DNA of 64,000 nt from Rhizopus arrhizus (GCA_024220505.1 JAKZZE010000006.1:1922001-1986000); one strand, 5' to 3'. Counted from the first letter of the stretch, positions 36,336 through 49,867 are shown. The notes: generated by a model from the sequence alone, not told the origin. Numbers and translations: made by a program.

Positions 36336-37010
36336 CACTCGAACATTATTTCAAGCACCCATCTCTAACTGAAACTCCTCCATTAGGCATTGCCCAAGGA
36401 GGTTTCCTACAGTATCGTTGTTCATTGGATCAAGTACTCTGTCTCTTTGAAATACGCTACATCCTCAAATGACATTATCACATTACATCTGTACTCACAT
36501 TTCTAGAGGTAAATTCGGCTTATGACACTGTTGACAGGCATATCAGCTGGCAGTTATTGACAGATACTTCGTCACCAGCACTCTTAGCTTTTCTGCGATA
36601 CTTCTTTGATGATGTCCTTTTATCCGACACTCCGTCCTACCGTTTCTAGCCCATCACTGGAGTGCCTTGTAGGTTTTTAATTCGTATCACATAGTAGCCT
36701 TTTTCGTATGCTTCGTTCTCAGTCTGTCAATAACAATCTACCTCCCTTACAGTTAATTCTTTTCATCAATCGTTTGATTTACGCATACGGTGTGACTCTC
36801 GTTCATAGTGCTGTCTCCTTACAATCCTTGTTGAATCCATGCGGATTTCACAGTCAGTCCCAGAAACTGGGCATACCCAGCTCTTTGGGTCATGTCCATT
36901 ATAGTACTGACAAAGCCAGCAGGACCATGTAGCTCCTCTTCTCCATCAGGCTCAGCTCTGGTGGCTTCTCTAAACTTCTCACCTGATGCCGCTATTAACA
37001 GAATGTCCAC
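36336..37010 (+). mobile_element. decayed LINE (non-LTR) reverse transcriptase fragment
   Basis: Frames on the plus strand show the order of a non-LTR retrotransposon RT domain. TPPLGIAQGGFLQYRCSLDQ comes first. Motif A follows as FLEVNSAYDTVDRHISWQLL (Asp replaced by Glu at the first catalytic site). Next are SPALLAFLRYFFDDVLLSD, a broken PITGVPC segment and finally LIYAYGVTLVHSAVSLQSLL, where the YADD box has become YAYG (36780-36791). Stops and frameshifts separate the pieces. No endonuclease or poly(A) end was identified with confidence. It lies just upstream of VPS13. Confidence 0.65.
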
Positions 37011-37170
37011 CCTCAAATGGAATAAAACTTGCTAATAGTCTGAATAATTGAGGCTTAAAGTTTTTTATTAGTTTTAAACAAAAAAAAAAAAATTGGGAAA
37101 TAATAATTTGCATAAAAATTAAAAACGTCTATTTTACATCTTTTACTCCGCTTTCACAAATTAGAAAAGC

Positions 37171-40100
37171 ATGTTGGAATCAATTGTTGCCAGCATCCTC
37201 AACAGATTCCTAAAAAATTATGTCTCCAACTTAAACTATGATCAACTCAAGATTGGAATATGGAAAGGTTTCTTTTTCTTTTCTATTCTATTTTTTTTTT
37301 TTTAATTATTTTATTAACATATACACTATGTCATAGGTGAAGTGAATCTCAGCAACTTGAAATTACGTAGGGATGCACTCGATAAACTTCACCTTCCTAT
37401 TAATGTTTCAGAGGGTAATAAATAACAGTAAAGCAGCCAGTTTTAGCTTATGTCTGTTTGTAGGCTATTTGGGTGAACTTACACTTGTCATTCCTTGGTC
37501 TAATTTAAGAAGTGAACCTGTAAAAATCATTATTGATCATGTCTACCTATTAGCCGAACCAAAAAGTGAAGCAACAGTAAACTGCAATATATATAAAAAA
37601 GGATGATGGGAAATAAAATAAAAAAAACTTATATTTCATTAGCTTTCTGTAGAAGAAGAAGAAGAAAGATTATTCAACTTGAAACAAAGACGACTGGCAA
37701 CTGCAGAATTATTAGATTCGCCCGATCAAAAGAACAATAATGAAGAGGACGAAAATAACAAGTCAAATGATGGTTTCTTGAGTCAATTGACTACTAAAGT
37801 GATTAATAATTTACAATTTACAATCAAGAATATTCATATTCGATATGAAGACAACATATCCGATCCAGGACATCCTTTCGCTGTTGGTGTCACACTCAAA
37901 GAGCTTAGTGGATTATCAACAGATGATGAGTGGCAACCAAAATTCATTAATGACCCTACAAATTCAATTAATAAGGTAAAAAAGAAAAAAGAAATAAATA
38001 AAAACTTTGATATTAAGCAACACATAGCTTGTGACACTTGAGTCATTGTCAGTCTATTGGAATACAGACACAGAATCTTTAGCTGGCATGCATCATGAAG
38101 AAGCAGCAGAGGTTTTTACAGAAATGGCAAGTGTCTTTCTATTTATCCACCTGTGTTTCACTAACAAAATAAAATTTAGATTCCTACTTCCACTAATTTA
38201 CACAGGAACCATCAATATTTACTTCGACCCGTTTCAGGAACAGGCAAAGTCAAATTAAACAAAAAGTTTGGTGAACGTATACCGAAAACAGATGTTACTT
38301 TACTTTTTGATGAAATTGCCTTTGGATTAGATGATCATCAATATCGAGACTGTATTCTCATGCTAGACCTCTTTCATTCAAATCTCAAAAAGCAAAAGTA
38401 TCTTAAATATCACCCAGAAAAGGGCAAAACAGCCAAGACACATCCACGCGAATATTTTCAATTTGCTGCAAATGCTGTATTGTCTGAAATTCATGAAAAA
38501 AAATACAAATGGAGTTGGGATCATTTCAGGACCCGTCGGGATCAAAGAGTATGCTATATAGAGTGCTATGTTGCCAGTAAGTTGAACGAGGCATCATCTG
38601 AACAGACACAGGAATTGGAGAAATTGGAAAGAATATTATCCTTTGAAGATATTCGATTCTATAGAAGTATTGCTAAAGGAAAATTAAAGAAGAAAAAGGC
38701 CAAGATAGGTATTAAACATAAATCTGGTTTTTTGCTCTGTGCACATCGAATTAACCCTATCTTTTCTTTTTAGATCGTGAAAATAAAAGGAAAAAGGAAG
38801 AAAATGCAAAAGCAAACTGGTGGGGATGGATTACAGGATCTTCAAATAAACCTTCAGAAAGTGTTGATGACGACGAAGGAAATGAACCTATTCACTTGAC
38901 AGAAGAACAAAGAAAAGAGCTGTATGATGCCATTGAATATGAAGAAGACAGGGCCAGCATTGTTTCTTCTATTGATATTCCAAAAGATGTAAGATACACT
39001 ATATTATTCTTTTATATAGAAATATACTCAATTATTATTTTAGACAATTAGACTTGTTATAAAGACAAAACTCAATCGTGGCTCTTTTACTTTAAAGAAG
39101 AATGTCAAGAAAAGGACAGAACAAGAATTACTTTCACTTGTTTTTAATGCTGTATCTTTGGATGTAACTCAGTATGTTGAATCTATTAAAGTTGCTGCCG
39201 CTTTGGGTGATCTTCAGTTGTTTGATGGAAGTAGTCAGAATACAACGTATCGCCAACTTATTGGTGCAAAAACAAAAGGCAATCGAAAGTAAGCGCTTAG
39301 TCTATTATATATATTCATGCATTAACTTGCTATTGATTTATATAGCCTATCTTTAATTGACTCAAATTACAATATGAATGATTTGAATAGAAGAAGGTCT
39401 ACTTCAATCACAGATTATACCAGTTCAACAGGTGAATCGAACCCACTCTTCTCAGCTGTGTTTGAAAATAAGCCTTTGTTAAGCTCAGCTGATCATGCAT
39501 TGACATTGAAAATGAGACATTTAGAAATAATCTACAGTGCCGTGTTAATCGATGGCATCATAGAGTTCTTTAAGCCACCAAGTTCAAAAATGGAAAGCGT
39601 GAATGCCTTGATTGCTGTCGCCGGAGACACATTTGAAGAGCTAAAATTTCAAACACGCGCAGGTTTAGAATTTGCACTAGAGACTCATACCACTATTGAT
39701 ATCGATATCGACATGGATGCACCTATCATCTTTATTCCAGAAAGGTTCTTTTTTTTTGTAAAGTTCCGGTTTGAAATGAAGCTAACTTTATAATTCTTAT
39801 AGTTTAATGAATGAGAATTCACCTGTATTGGTCATTGATGCTGGTCATATCAATATCGATAGTGAACTTGCTGATACAAAAGTAGTTGAAGAAATCAAAT
39901 CAAAGGACATTCGAAAATTTGACACAGAAGACACTAAAAAGCTCGAAAGCCTAATGTATGATAAATTCAATCTCCAATTAACGGAAACAAAGATTCTAAT
40001 TGGAAGTGTTCAAGAATGCTTATGGCAACTACAACACAATGCTCTAAAAGGTGATATGGATCCGCGTCTTGTTGATGGCATCGACCTAAAGTTCTTGGTA

Positions 40101-43100
40101 GAGCTCTGTATCTTGCCAGGAAAGACTGAATTTACAAAGTTTAAGATATCAGGACATTTACCGCTACTCTCTGTCAATGTATCAGACAGTAAATACAAGA
40201 CATTCATGAAGATTATTGATTTGGTCATTCCCAACACAACAAGCCAAGAACAGGATACCACCCAAAAAACACAGGCACCTGTACCTCGAGCCAGCTCACA
40301 TAACCTGATTCAATCCCGCTTTTGGGGCGATCAAGAACTTTTGTTGTCGGATACAGAAAGTGAAACAACAGCCATTTCGACTTCTACCATGACAAGCATG
40401 ACAGTATCTGAGGCCGAGCAGTTTAAGATGGTATTCCAGGTGGATAAGGTATCTGCTTTGCTCCATGAAACTTGCATTGTAGATAACATTAGAAGAGATG
40501 AATTGCTTTGTGAAATTGTACTGGAAAGCTTTGAGTTATCCGTCCTTACTAGACCCCTAGATCTGTTGGTAGATGTATCCCTAAAGGCACTCAACGTGAC
40601 AGACAAGATGGAACATGGGAATGAATTTCATTACCTTGTTACTTCTGATGTTTTTGAAAATAACGATACAGAAAGTGACAAGAACTTGATTAGTGTCAAG
40701 TATAGAAAGGCATCGAGGGACCATCCACACTTTATTGATGTCTATGATGGATATGATCAAACGGTGGATGTCATTTTGTCAACCTTTACAGTCATCGTCA
40801 CCCGAAATTCGCTTTTACGTGTTTATAATTGGATCATGAAAACCTTCACCGGTCCTTCAAGCCCTGGAGATAATCCTGTTGAAGTAGATGGTGATGTCTT
40901 TTATGATGAATCCTCTAGTCATAGAGCTTCTTCACTGCTTTCTGAAACATCAAACGCGTTTAAAACAAGAAGATCAGTATCCAAACCAGACATCCGTAAA
41001 AAACCTGTTGAACAAACTAATAATGTATCAAGAATGAAAGTTGCCATCCACATGGACAGTGTTGACCTTGTATTAAACAATGACGGTCTTCGATTGGGAA
41101 CACTTGAGCTGAGTTTTGGTGATCTGATTGTCATGTTAGAGCCTACAACGCTTAGCGTACTAGGCAAATTTGGCAATTTTACATTATCTGATGATACCAC
41201 GACTAAAGCCTCTAGCCAACCACTCAATATGCCTGCTTCTGAGAATTTGATTGTGAGTGTTGTAGGTGAAGACTTGGCCGATTTTTCTTACAAGACCTAC
41301 GATTCCAAACACAAAGATAGCTTCCCAGGATATGATCAAGAGTTCAAGCTCAGGATGGGATCGATTCAGGTGGTTGTTACCGACTCACTTAAGCCAACGT
41401 TGACCTTTTTGACAGAGTTTTTGGAGATGAAATCTGTTTATGATGCTGCAAGGAACGCTGCAGTGGAAACTGCCCAGCAGTATCAAGGAGAAGGGAGTAG
41501 ATTCCATTTTGATGTCTTAATCAAGAGTCCATTGGTTGTATTCCCCGTAGGAGATAAAGACACAATCGTAGCTCATCTAGGTGAAATTAGAGCCAAAAAC
41601 CAATTTATTGAAATCCGCCGTAGAGATCTAAATGATATCTCTTCTTTTAAGCTTGTACCTATTTCTCAAATTGAATGTGGCCTTTATGATATTAGTCTAC
41701 AATCTGTTTTTATTATTCCAGATGAATCCGTTAAATCAGTGGAGCGTACGTTGCCAATCATTGATGATTTGGATATTGCGTTTGATGTAAAAAGTCTTGA
41801 AAAACCTGATGGAGTAAGCGGACCTAACACACAGATCAAGGGCAAAGTCTCGGATGTCAAAATGCTGTTGACAGAAAAGCAATATAAATCGCTTTTGAAA
41901 GTATGGGATATTGTTCAAAAGACATTCTTGGCCTCTCCTTCTCCACCTTCTACTCCTCACTCTGAAGACGACGATTATGACAATACCAAAGGCCCTCTCT
42001 CTTCTCCACAATCGGTTGCTTCACACCATTCCGAGCAAATAACTAAACATAAGAAAATTCAGAAACCCAAGGCTATCAATCTCGATCTTTGCATTGTACT
42101 AAACACCATTTGCTTAAAGATCATGAAAGGGGATGGCTTAAGTACCGAAAACAAATCCAATCAGGTTTTCTCTAGGCTTTTGTTCAATACAATTGCCATG
42201 AAAATGCAGACCATGTCCGATGAAAGCATGTTAATGGAAGTCAAGATGCAATCCATCCAATTTTCTGATATTAGAGTAGAATCCAAATCCAAGTTTAAAG
42301 AAATTTTACCTGCTAATACACTCGATGGACCTCAGTTCCAGTTCAAGATGCAATCTTTTAAGGAAGATGAAAATAAATCTGTAATGGATATCCAAGTGGT
42401 CGTCGATAGCCCCAAAGTCATTTTATCATTAGACTACCTCATGCTTCTCAAAGATTTCTTTATGGCGCCTTTTTCTGTGACTGAACCAACCGAGGCACAA
42501 AAGTTTGCACAATCTCATGGAAAGAATGAGGAGAGGAACAGGCAATTACAAAACGCTCAGCAATTGCAAGAGCAAGCACCACCTACAGTCATAAGGTATC
42601 ATGTCAACGTGGTTGATTTGGAAGTGATTTGTCTTGCTTCACCCGAAAGAGAATCGTCAGAGGCAGTCGTTCTATCATTCGATCAACTCACCATAGATCA
42701 ACAGGATACCTTAAAGGTTAGCCTAGATGGTATTGGTATGGTTCTTTGTCGTATGGACAATAGAAAAGAGTCTACTTTACATTTTGTCGAACAATTTGAT
42801 ATCTCGTTAAATGTCAATAATGCTGCACCAAACTCTGTACATAACTTGATATCTGTCCGCCTCCATGTCAAGAATATTATCTTACGTTTATCTTATCAGG
42901 ATGCCATGCTCATTATGACCATTGTAAATAAAGGTTTGGAATTGATGGGAAGTGAAAACAAGACAAACGAAAATTCAAAATCACCAGACAATGCCAACGC
43001 TGATGATCTATCTGGTGTTTTACTCAACAACAGCCTTTCTCCAGAAGCTCAAAATCTTGAAAAACCCAAAAGTATTGAACCTTATATAGTCATGTCCAAG

Positions 43101-46100
43101 GAATCTCTTACTGCCTCCTTTGAAGGGTTACAAGTGATCTTGATTGAAGATTTGTATGATTTACCCTTTATTGACATTCAAATCAATCCTTTCCAGATCA
43201 ATGCCTCTGACTGGACGAGAGCAGTGAAGGCCGATGTTGATTTTGCATTGGAAATCAAAGCCTTCAATTTTAAGAATTCACACTGGGAGCCACTGTTGGA
43301 GCCTTGGAGCTTTTGTATCAAGGCCACTCAAAACCCAACAGATCAAAGCACTCATGTTGTACTAGATGCCAAAGATATGATTTATTTTAACGTGACCCAT
43401 TCATTTATTGAATCTACCTTGGCTATCAGTCAATCGCACTCAGAGATCAAACATCTTTCTGAATCAGCCCAAGGTCGAGTATTGCCTTATTTACTTGTGA
43501 ATAAGACTGGATATGATTTACGCTTTTGGAATATGTCTGATGACACTGGCAGTGGTGATACACGAATGTACAAGTTGGAAAATGGAAAATCCATGCCATG
43601 GACTTTCCGTGATTGGAAGAAACGCAGGGAGAAGATCAACATTGGTAAAAATTTGTTTGGTGTTCAAATTGACGAAAATCAATGGGAAAGCATCATGAAC
43701 ATTTCTGTGGATCGAGAAGGTCAATTTGCATATTGTATCAAACCTGAAAGCAACGGTATTTTACACCGTTTGATTATTGACATTTGCTTGGAAAATCATA
43801 TCAAGAAAGTAATCTTTAGAAGCGGTTTATTATTGGAAAACGGATCCTCGCAGGATATGGAAATGATGATTGTTGATAAAAATAGACGTGCTCTATCCGA
43901 TGTAGTCAAAATCAAAGCTTGGGAATCTTATAGTGTCCCCATCAAGCTGTGCTTTGATCAGTGGGTTGTTGTTAGGCCATCAGATAGATATCAATGGGGA
44001 AAGGAGATGTTTGTATGGTCTGATGTATTGTTATCTAGTTTTCCAAAATACATTGAATGCTCTCCATTAAATGATGAGTCGCTTATGCCCCATCTATTTC
44101 AAATCAAAACAGACGTACACCAAAAGAGTCCACTTATCAAGCGCTATCCACATATGAAAATACAATTTTGTGCACCCATCGAGATTGAAAACCTTTTGCC
44201 ATTTGATTTTGATATCTCTTTAACAGAGATAGATTCAAGCAAAAGATTGGATTTATTCGTTCAAAAAGATACCAAGTCTTATATTCACAGTCTACCAGGC
44301 GATGTCGAGTTAAACATACAGTTGGTCTTAAAATCCGACAAGTACAAGCCAAGCGAAGTAAGTACTATTAGAACTACGCCCAATTACAACTCAGTGGACG
44401 AAAAATTGACCATTGCTGACCACGACAATGTTCCTACAAACTTGCTAATGCATGTATCAAGAACGGCCAATTCTATCGACTCTTTGTATATCAGTATTTA
44501 TGCTCCTTATCTTATCATCAACAAATCTGGCCTTCCAATCAGCTTACGGCCTAGACATTCCTATCACCAAGGCAAACTTCCAGTAGAATCTATTCCTGCC
44601 TATAAAGAAGGTGAATCTATCATCCCAGCCATTTTCTCATATTCTGAGTCAAATAATTATAATCGCTCTCAGATTTCCATTGATGGTTCCAAATGGGGTG
44701 ATCCTATTAGTTTTGAGGCTGTTGGTAATAGCCAAGACGTGACATTACTTTCAAAGACAGATTCTTATGCAAGACACGCTGGCATTAAGGTTGAAGAAGG
44801 AAAAAACGCGTTGCGATTCACAAAAATTGTTACTATTACACCACGCTATATATTAAAGAACAACATGAATATTGATCTTGAATTCTGCGAATTTAGTACA
44901 AGTGCTGCTATTGGTATTAAACCAGGTCAGAAAATGGCATTGTATCAAACGAGTAAATCCCATGTACGATGGATATGTCTTCGCCTTCAAGAACCAGGCA
45001 GAAGGTGGTCTTCCCCGGTGAACATTCTGGATATTGGAAAAATGTATGTCAAGGTAGACAGAGGAGAGGGTGAAATACCATACCTAGTTAGAGTTTCCGT
45101 ACATATAACGGATTCAATCATTTTTACAACCTTTACGGAAGATGATGAATGGCCATACTATATAATTAACGATTCGAGTGTAGACGTTCATTTTGCCCAA
45201 GAGGATATTGATCCTGATGATTACAACTTGAAAAGTAGGGAAAAGAAGGCATTTTCAAAACCTAAAAAGTTTCACTTATCTCCTGGTGAGAAGCTGAAGT
45301 ACTCATGGGATATTACGATTGCTAAAGAGAAAAAGCTGGTGCTGCATGTTGGGAACAGACGTCGGAGCATCAATTTTGAGGCAGTTGGATCACAAGTGCC
45401 TTTCCGTTATTTAAAGCAGAGAGATGACAATATCGGAAGCAATACATTATCCATTGATATTTTAGCAAAGGATACTGCCCTCGTATTACACATTACTGAT
45501 TTTGATTTATCAAAAAGCTTGTATCGTCCCAAATCATCTGCCACCTCTACACTTGCATCGATATCTAGAGAAGATAGTATCCGCGAGGTTTTTGAAACTA
45601 TAAATATTCAGCATATAATCAATTATGTATTTGAAGTGAAGTTGATTGGACTGGGTATATCTGTCATTGACAGGAATGCAAAGGTATATTCCTTAGGATA
45701 ATTGATTGTGTTTGAACTAAACAGAGCATGTTTTAGGAATTGGCATTTGCCACGATTAAGGATCTTGAATTCAAGTACACAGACTCAAACATGTATCAGT
45801 CCTTACGATTAAGTATCGAATGGTTCCAGGTAATAAAACAATAATAAAAAGAGATGGCTTGAGTATGGTATTGATAGTACGAAACCTAGATTGATAATCA
45901 GTTGCATGGATCAACATATCCTATTTTATGCTACCCAACTACTTTACCAAAAGTAGCAAATGATTTGACAACTCACCCGACTCTTCATGTCGCTCTCGAT
46001 AAAGTAAAAGACGATCAACATGGCGTATCTTACTTTAAGATGTTTTCTTTTCTTTTACAAGAAATGACATTTGAAGCAGATGAAAACTTTTTGTATGCTT

Positions 46101-47783
46101 TGGTGGACTTTGCACAATTTAAAAATGCTCCTACTGTACCTGAGCAGAGGTATTTTTTTAAAAAAAAAAAAAAAGAAAAAGAAAAAAAAAAAGCCATTGT
46201 TTTAAAAATGCAACTTGATTGTATAGAAACGAAATGTTTATAATGGAGATATCAGAACCTGCCTTTGAAAAAACATATGCACTTTATTACTTTGAGGAAT
46301 TTTGCATTCAACCTATGCGCTTAAACTTATCATTTGTTAGAACAGAAAAAATGAATGATGCCCAAGATACACAGTAAGTATTAACAAGATATCCTTTTGT
46401 CCTAAAATGTTTAATACAATTTGTTGATAGGGTTGGCTCAAGAAATACACCCATTGGCTATGTTTTCAATGTGTTTACAATGACTCTGGGAAATATCAAT
46501 GATGCACCTATCAAGCTCAATGCACTCATGGTAGATAACCTTCGTGCAAGCTCTGATGACTTGGTTTCTCGCATTATTCTTCATTATCGTGAACAGATCG
46601 TTTACCAAATACATCGCGTATTGGGTAGCATTGACATATTTGGTAATCCTGTGGGTTTGTTTAATACACTAAGTTCTGGATTTGGTGAGCTATTTTATGA
46701 GCCCTATCAAGGCTTTGTTATGAGTGATCGACCTCAAGACTTAGGAATTGGTATTGCTAGGGTAACTTTTTTTTTTTTCTTTTTTCTCATTGTCAAAATA
46801 TCTTACTTTTCTTAAACAGGGTGTTGGTGGATTCCTAAAAAAAAGTATCTTTGGTGTGACGGATAGTATGTCTAGGTTTACAGGAAGTTTGGGAAAAGGT
46901 TTATCTGCTGCGACAATGGATAAAAAGTTCCAAGAGAAAAGAAGAATGAATATGACACGAAATAAGCCAACGCATGCTATTTATGGTGTTACACATGGAG
47001 TTGGTTATTTCGGTACAAGTATTGCAAGTGGTGTTGCGGGCCTAGTGGTAAGTATTTTCACTACTTCACTTTTTGACATGAGGCTAACAAAGAAGGGGGA
47101 ATAGAAACGTCCAATCGAAGGAGCTGAAGACAACGGTGTGATTGGATTTGTTGAAGGCGTAGGTAGAGGTTTAGTTGGGTAAGTACATGTATGATTTTCT
47201 ATTTTTGTTATACTTACGAGGTGTGTTGATCTTAGTGCATTTACTAAACCCGTAGTTGGGTTTTTTGATATGGCCAGCAATATTACGGCTGGTATTCGAG
47301 AAACAACGACAGTATTTGAAGGAGTAGAGATCGGTAGAGAAAGATTACCACGCTTTGTAGGAAGAGATGGTATCTTGGTGGTAAAAGGAAACAAAGGTTA
47401 TGTTTTATTTTTCGTTGACAAAAATCGTATAGCAATATTCTCAGCGAGAAGCACTTGGACAAATGTGGCTCAAGGAAATGGAAAGTAGGAAATTCTTTAA
47501 TGATGATTATATTGCCCATAGTGTGATGGAAAATGATCAAGCGATTGTCATCCTGACCTATCAAAACATAATCATCATGCAATCCGATGATTTTAAAATG
47601 GATTCTAATCTCTCTTTGGATCTAATTGAGTCGGCAGAAGCAAAAAATGATGGTGTTTACCTTAAAGTAAAGAAAAATACAACACGTATATTAACCATTG
47701 ACCAAGAAACAAGTCGGGAATGGTTTGCGGTTAAGATAAGAGAGACGCTTCAACAACGAAAAGAGGAACGTGAAAGACATTAA
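37171..47783 (+). CDS. VPS13: VPS13 bridge-like lipid-transfer protein
   Basis: VPS13 proteins form long hydrophobic channels that move phospholipids between organelles at contact sites (family knowledge). The start (MLESIVASILNRFLKNYVSN) is the canonical chorein N-terminus. Exon 1 is 37171-37267 and exon 2 starts at 37337 (EVNLSNLKLRRDALDKLHLP). Many short exons lead to one very long exon, 39803-45683. Recognisable parts are the chorein domain, the repeated RBG-type middle, and the VAB adaptor-binding region (SLYISIYAPYLIINKSGLPI). The C-terminal part follows (ILHYREQIVYQIHRVLGSID, FLKKSIFGVTDSMSRFTGSL), then a PH-like end (about 47290-47780). Total length is about 3,200 residues, as for yeast Vps13. 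Minor exon borders in 45.7-47.3 kb are approximate. Confidence 0.95.
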
Positions 47784-47844
47784 AAAAAGATATTTTACAC
47801 AAACATGATATATTTTACCGCTGTTTAATAAAAAAAAAAAGTGC

Positions 47845-48994
47845 TTAAACAGAAGCCTGAATAGGGGGTTCAACGAATTCCTTAGTAGCCTTAGCACCAG
47901 TGTCATCACCAGCGGCAGCAGCACCACCGTGAAGGGCCAAGAGAGCAGAGACATCGAATTTGGGTGCCTTGAGGATCTTGACCTTACGAACGTAGGTGTT
48001 TTGGAGGGGGTAGATACCTTGACAAGCCTTTTCGATACGGACGGCGATAGCGTCTTGTGCGGATTGAGAGGCAGAAGAGGTAACCTTGGCAACCAATTCC
48101 TTCAAATCACAGGCAGAAGCTTCCTCAGTCATGATTTCAAACATCTTCTTACGAATTTGACGGATTTGAGAAGATTGAGCATAGGTGGTCTTCTTGATTT
48201 GATTACGACGACGAGCAGTGAAGGAGATGGCAAAGAGACGAACCAAGTAACCATCAGTGGTCTTGATGTCAACAAAGGCTTCAATGAGGGATTGCCACTT
48301 CTTGACCATGGAGCGGAGCTTGTCAGTGGTCATGTCCATACCGTTGAAGTTAGTGAGACAGTTCTTGCCTTGGATTTCATCCACCTTAAGCTTGATCTTA
48401 CGGAAAGAACGAGATTCGTCCTTGGACAAGTCACCAAGAGACATTTCGACGACACGTCCGTTCAAGGAGTCGTTGGCGTTACGAAGACCTTGAGTACGGT
48501 TGACCAAGGTCTTACCGACTTGACGAACTTCGAACATGGAAGGGGCCTTGATATCATACCAATCCTTACGGGTGAAGGGGTCGACACTATAATGATAAAG
48601 TGTCAAAACATTTGTTTAAAGCACATGATTTCAAAGAGGACATGCTTTTTTTTAAAAAAAAAGGGAAAAGAAAAAAAAAAGTAGTCAATTCTGTCAAGTG
48701 TTGAAAAAAAGCACTGATTCTGATTAATTCTATTCCACAGTAAATCGATCGACTCTTGTTCTCTTTATTTCTTTTTTTTCAAAAGCATGTCCTCTTTTCT
48801 GTAGGTACTTACACCTTCTTCTTCAAACCTTTCTTTCCTTTTGAAAGACGCCTATTTAATAGTTGAGGATGCTGTGATGAGACAACAGTATTTTTCTGCT
48901 TACTTGTTCTTTCCGACAGCTAATGGTTGTGAATATTAAAGATGATATGATTAATATGATTGTGTAGATGGATGGATCTTTGCTACTTACCCAT
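47845..48994 (-). CDS. RPS1: ribosomal protein eS1 (Rps1/S3a)
   Basis: Small-subunit ribosomal protein. Four exons fit: exon 1 has only four coding bases (48994-48991, ATGG); exon 2 (CTGTCGGAAAGAACAA) completes MAVGKNK; exon 3 gives [13 protein letters not shown]; exon 4 (48586-47845) gives the rest. The main exon has [35 protein letters not shown] and [18 protein letters not shown]. It ends with an Ala/Gly-rich stretch and [12 protein letters not shown] downstream ATG in the reading frame at 48606 only reads through the intron and is not the start. Intron 3 (48812-48587) is 226 bases, much longer than most introns here, and contains a 17-bp inverted repeat. The gene is divergent from eS30 and convergent with VPS13. 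Confidence 0.95.
48633..48649. repeat. inverted repeat arm 1, eS1 intron 3
   Basis: AAAGAGGACATGCTTTT on the plus strand. It is the exact reverse complement of the arm at 48781-48797. In the eS1 transcript this is the downstream arm, ending about 46 bases before the 3' splice site. Confidence 0.95.
48781..48797. repeat. inverted repeat arm 2, eS1 intron 3
   Basis: AAAAGCATGTCCTCTTT on the plus strand, perfectly complementary to 48633-48649 with 131 bases between arms. In the eS1 transcript this is the upstream arm, beginning about 15 bases after the 5' splice site. Confidence 0.95.
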
Positions 48995-49738
48995 ATTATC
49001 AATTAAAGAGGAGGGGGGGGATTTTGTACAGCGTTTCCGATAATAGATGCCTTTGGAAATTTTTCAAATGCGGACAATAAAATATTCTTACTCTTTATCT
49101 GCTTTCCAAATTTGAAAAAATCAGGTCCTGATGTTTATGAGAAAACATATTCAAGTTGTCCACAAAATTGACTATAAATAAAAGAAAGAAAAAGGATTAT
49201 ACTTGAACTATTCCTTTCTCACTGCTTTCCAGTGGTTTTGCTTTGAGATAAAAGCCATTGATTTGTTAACTAATTGCTGTATTTCCCTTTGCATTTCTCA
49301 AAATATAAATCAGGGCGTTTAATGTAAGATGACATCAATGAAAAGCATATAAACATTTTTTAATGATTAAAACGTTAATATCCCCTCTTCTCTCTCTCTC
49401 CCCTCCGTTCTCCCCTTCTTTTTGCTGGTGTTTCCAGTTGTACGATCTGTAAATAGAGTTAATGAAATTACTTTGACTTTCTTGACTTTCGCTGCATTTT
49501 TTCTTTATCTGCATAACTTACTCCTTTCATAAATCTGAATGTCTTTAATAAGTTATGCAAATGTTTTTTCCGTGTTTGCTGCAATCGATCAGTGTATATT
49601 TTAAAGTAACGAAAGTATGAAACCATGCTGTCATTTTATGATCGATAGATTGAAAAGTCTAAATGAGTGAGAATATAAAAAAAAAAAAAGGGTAATGAGT
49701 TTATTCCCAATTTCTTTAATGAAATTTCTCCGTCCAGT

Positions 49739-49795
49739 GAAATAAACAGGACACTTGGACCCTAATCATATCAATGGTGAACGAAATAAACAGGA
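49739..49795. repeat. direct repeat GAAATAAACAGGA, two copies
   Basis: Identical 13-base copies at 49739-49751 and 49783-49795, start-to-start distance 44 bases, about 160-215 bp upstream of the eS30 ATG. Confidence 0.85.
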
Positions 49796-49852
49796 ATGCA
49801 TTAAAATCGGCACTTTAAATAGGACGACTGTCAACAAGGTATGCAGGGAAAT

Positions 49853-49867
49853 AGTCCGGACCGGACT
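49853..49867. promoter_or_regulatory. palindrome AGTCCGG-A-CCGGACT upstream of eS30
   Basis: Perfect 7-base inverted halves around a single A, unusually GC-rich for its surroundings, 88 bp upstream of the eS30 start codon. It could be a dimeric transcription-factor site; no factor is assigned. Confidence 0.6.

Noticed and set aside
47929..48684. Long plus-strand frame (251 codons) opposite eS1
   Set aside because: Antisense shadow of the highly conserved eS1 exon; no family resemblance.
48633..48797. Possible snoRNA host intron in eS1
   Set aside because: No convincing C/D or H/ACA boxes near the stem; the inverted repeat is reported as an intron structure instead.
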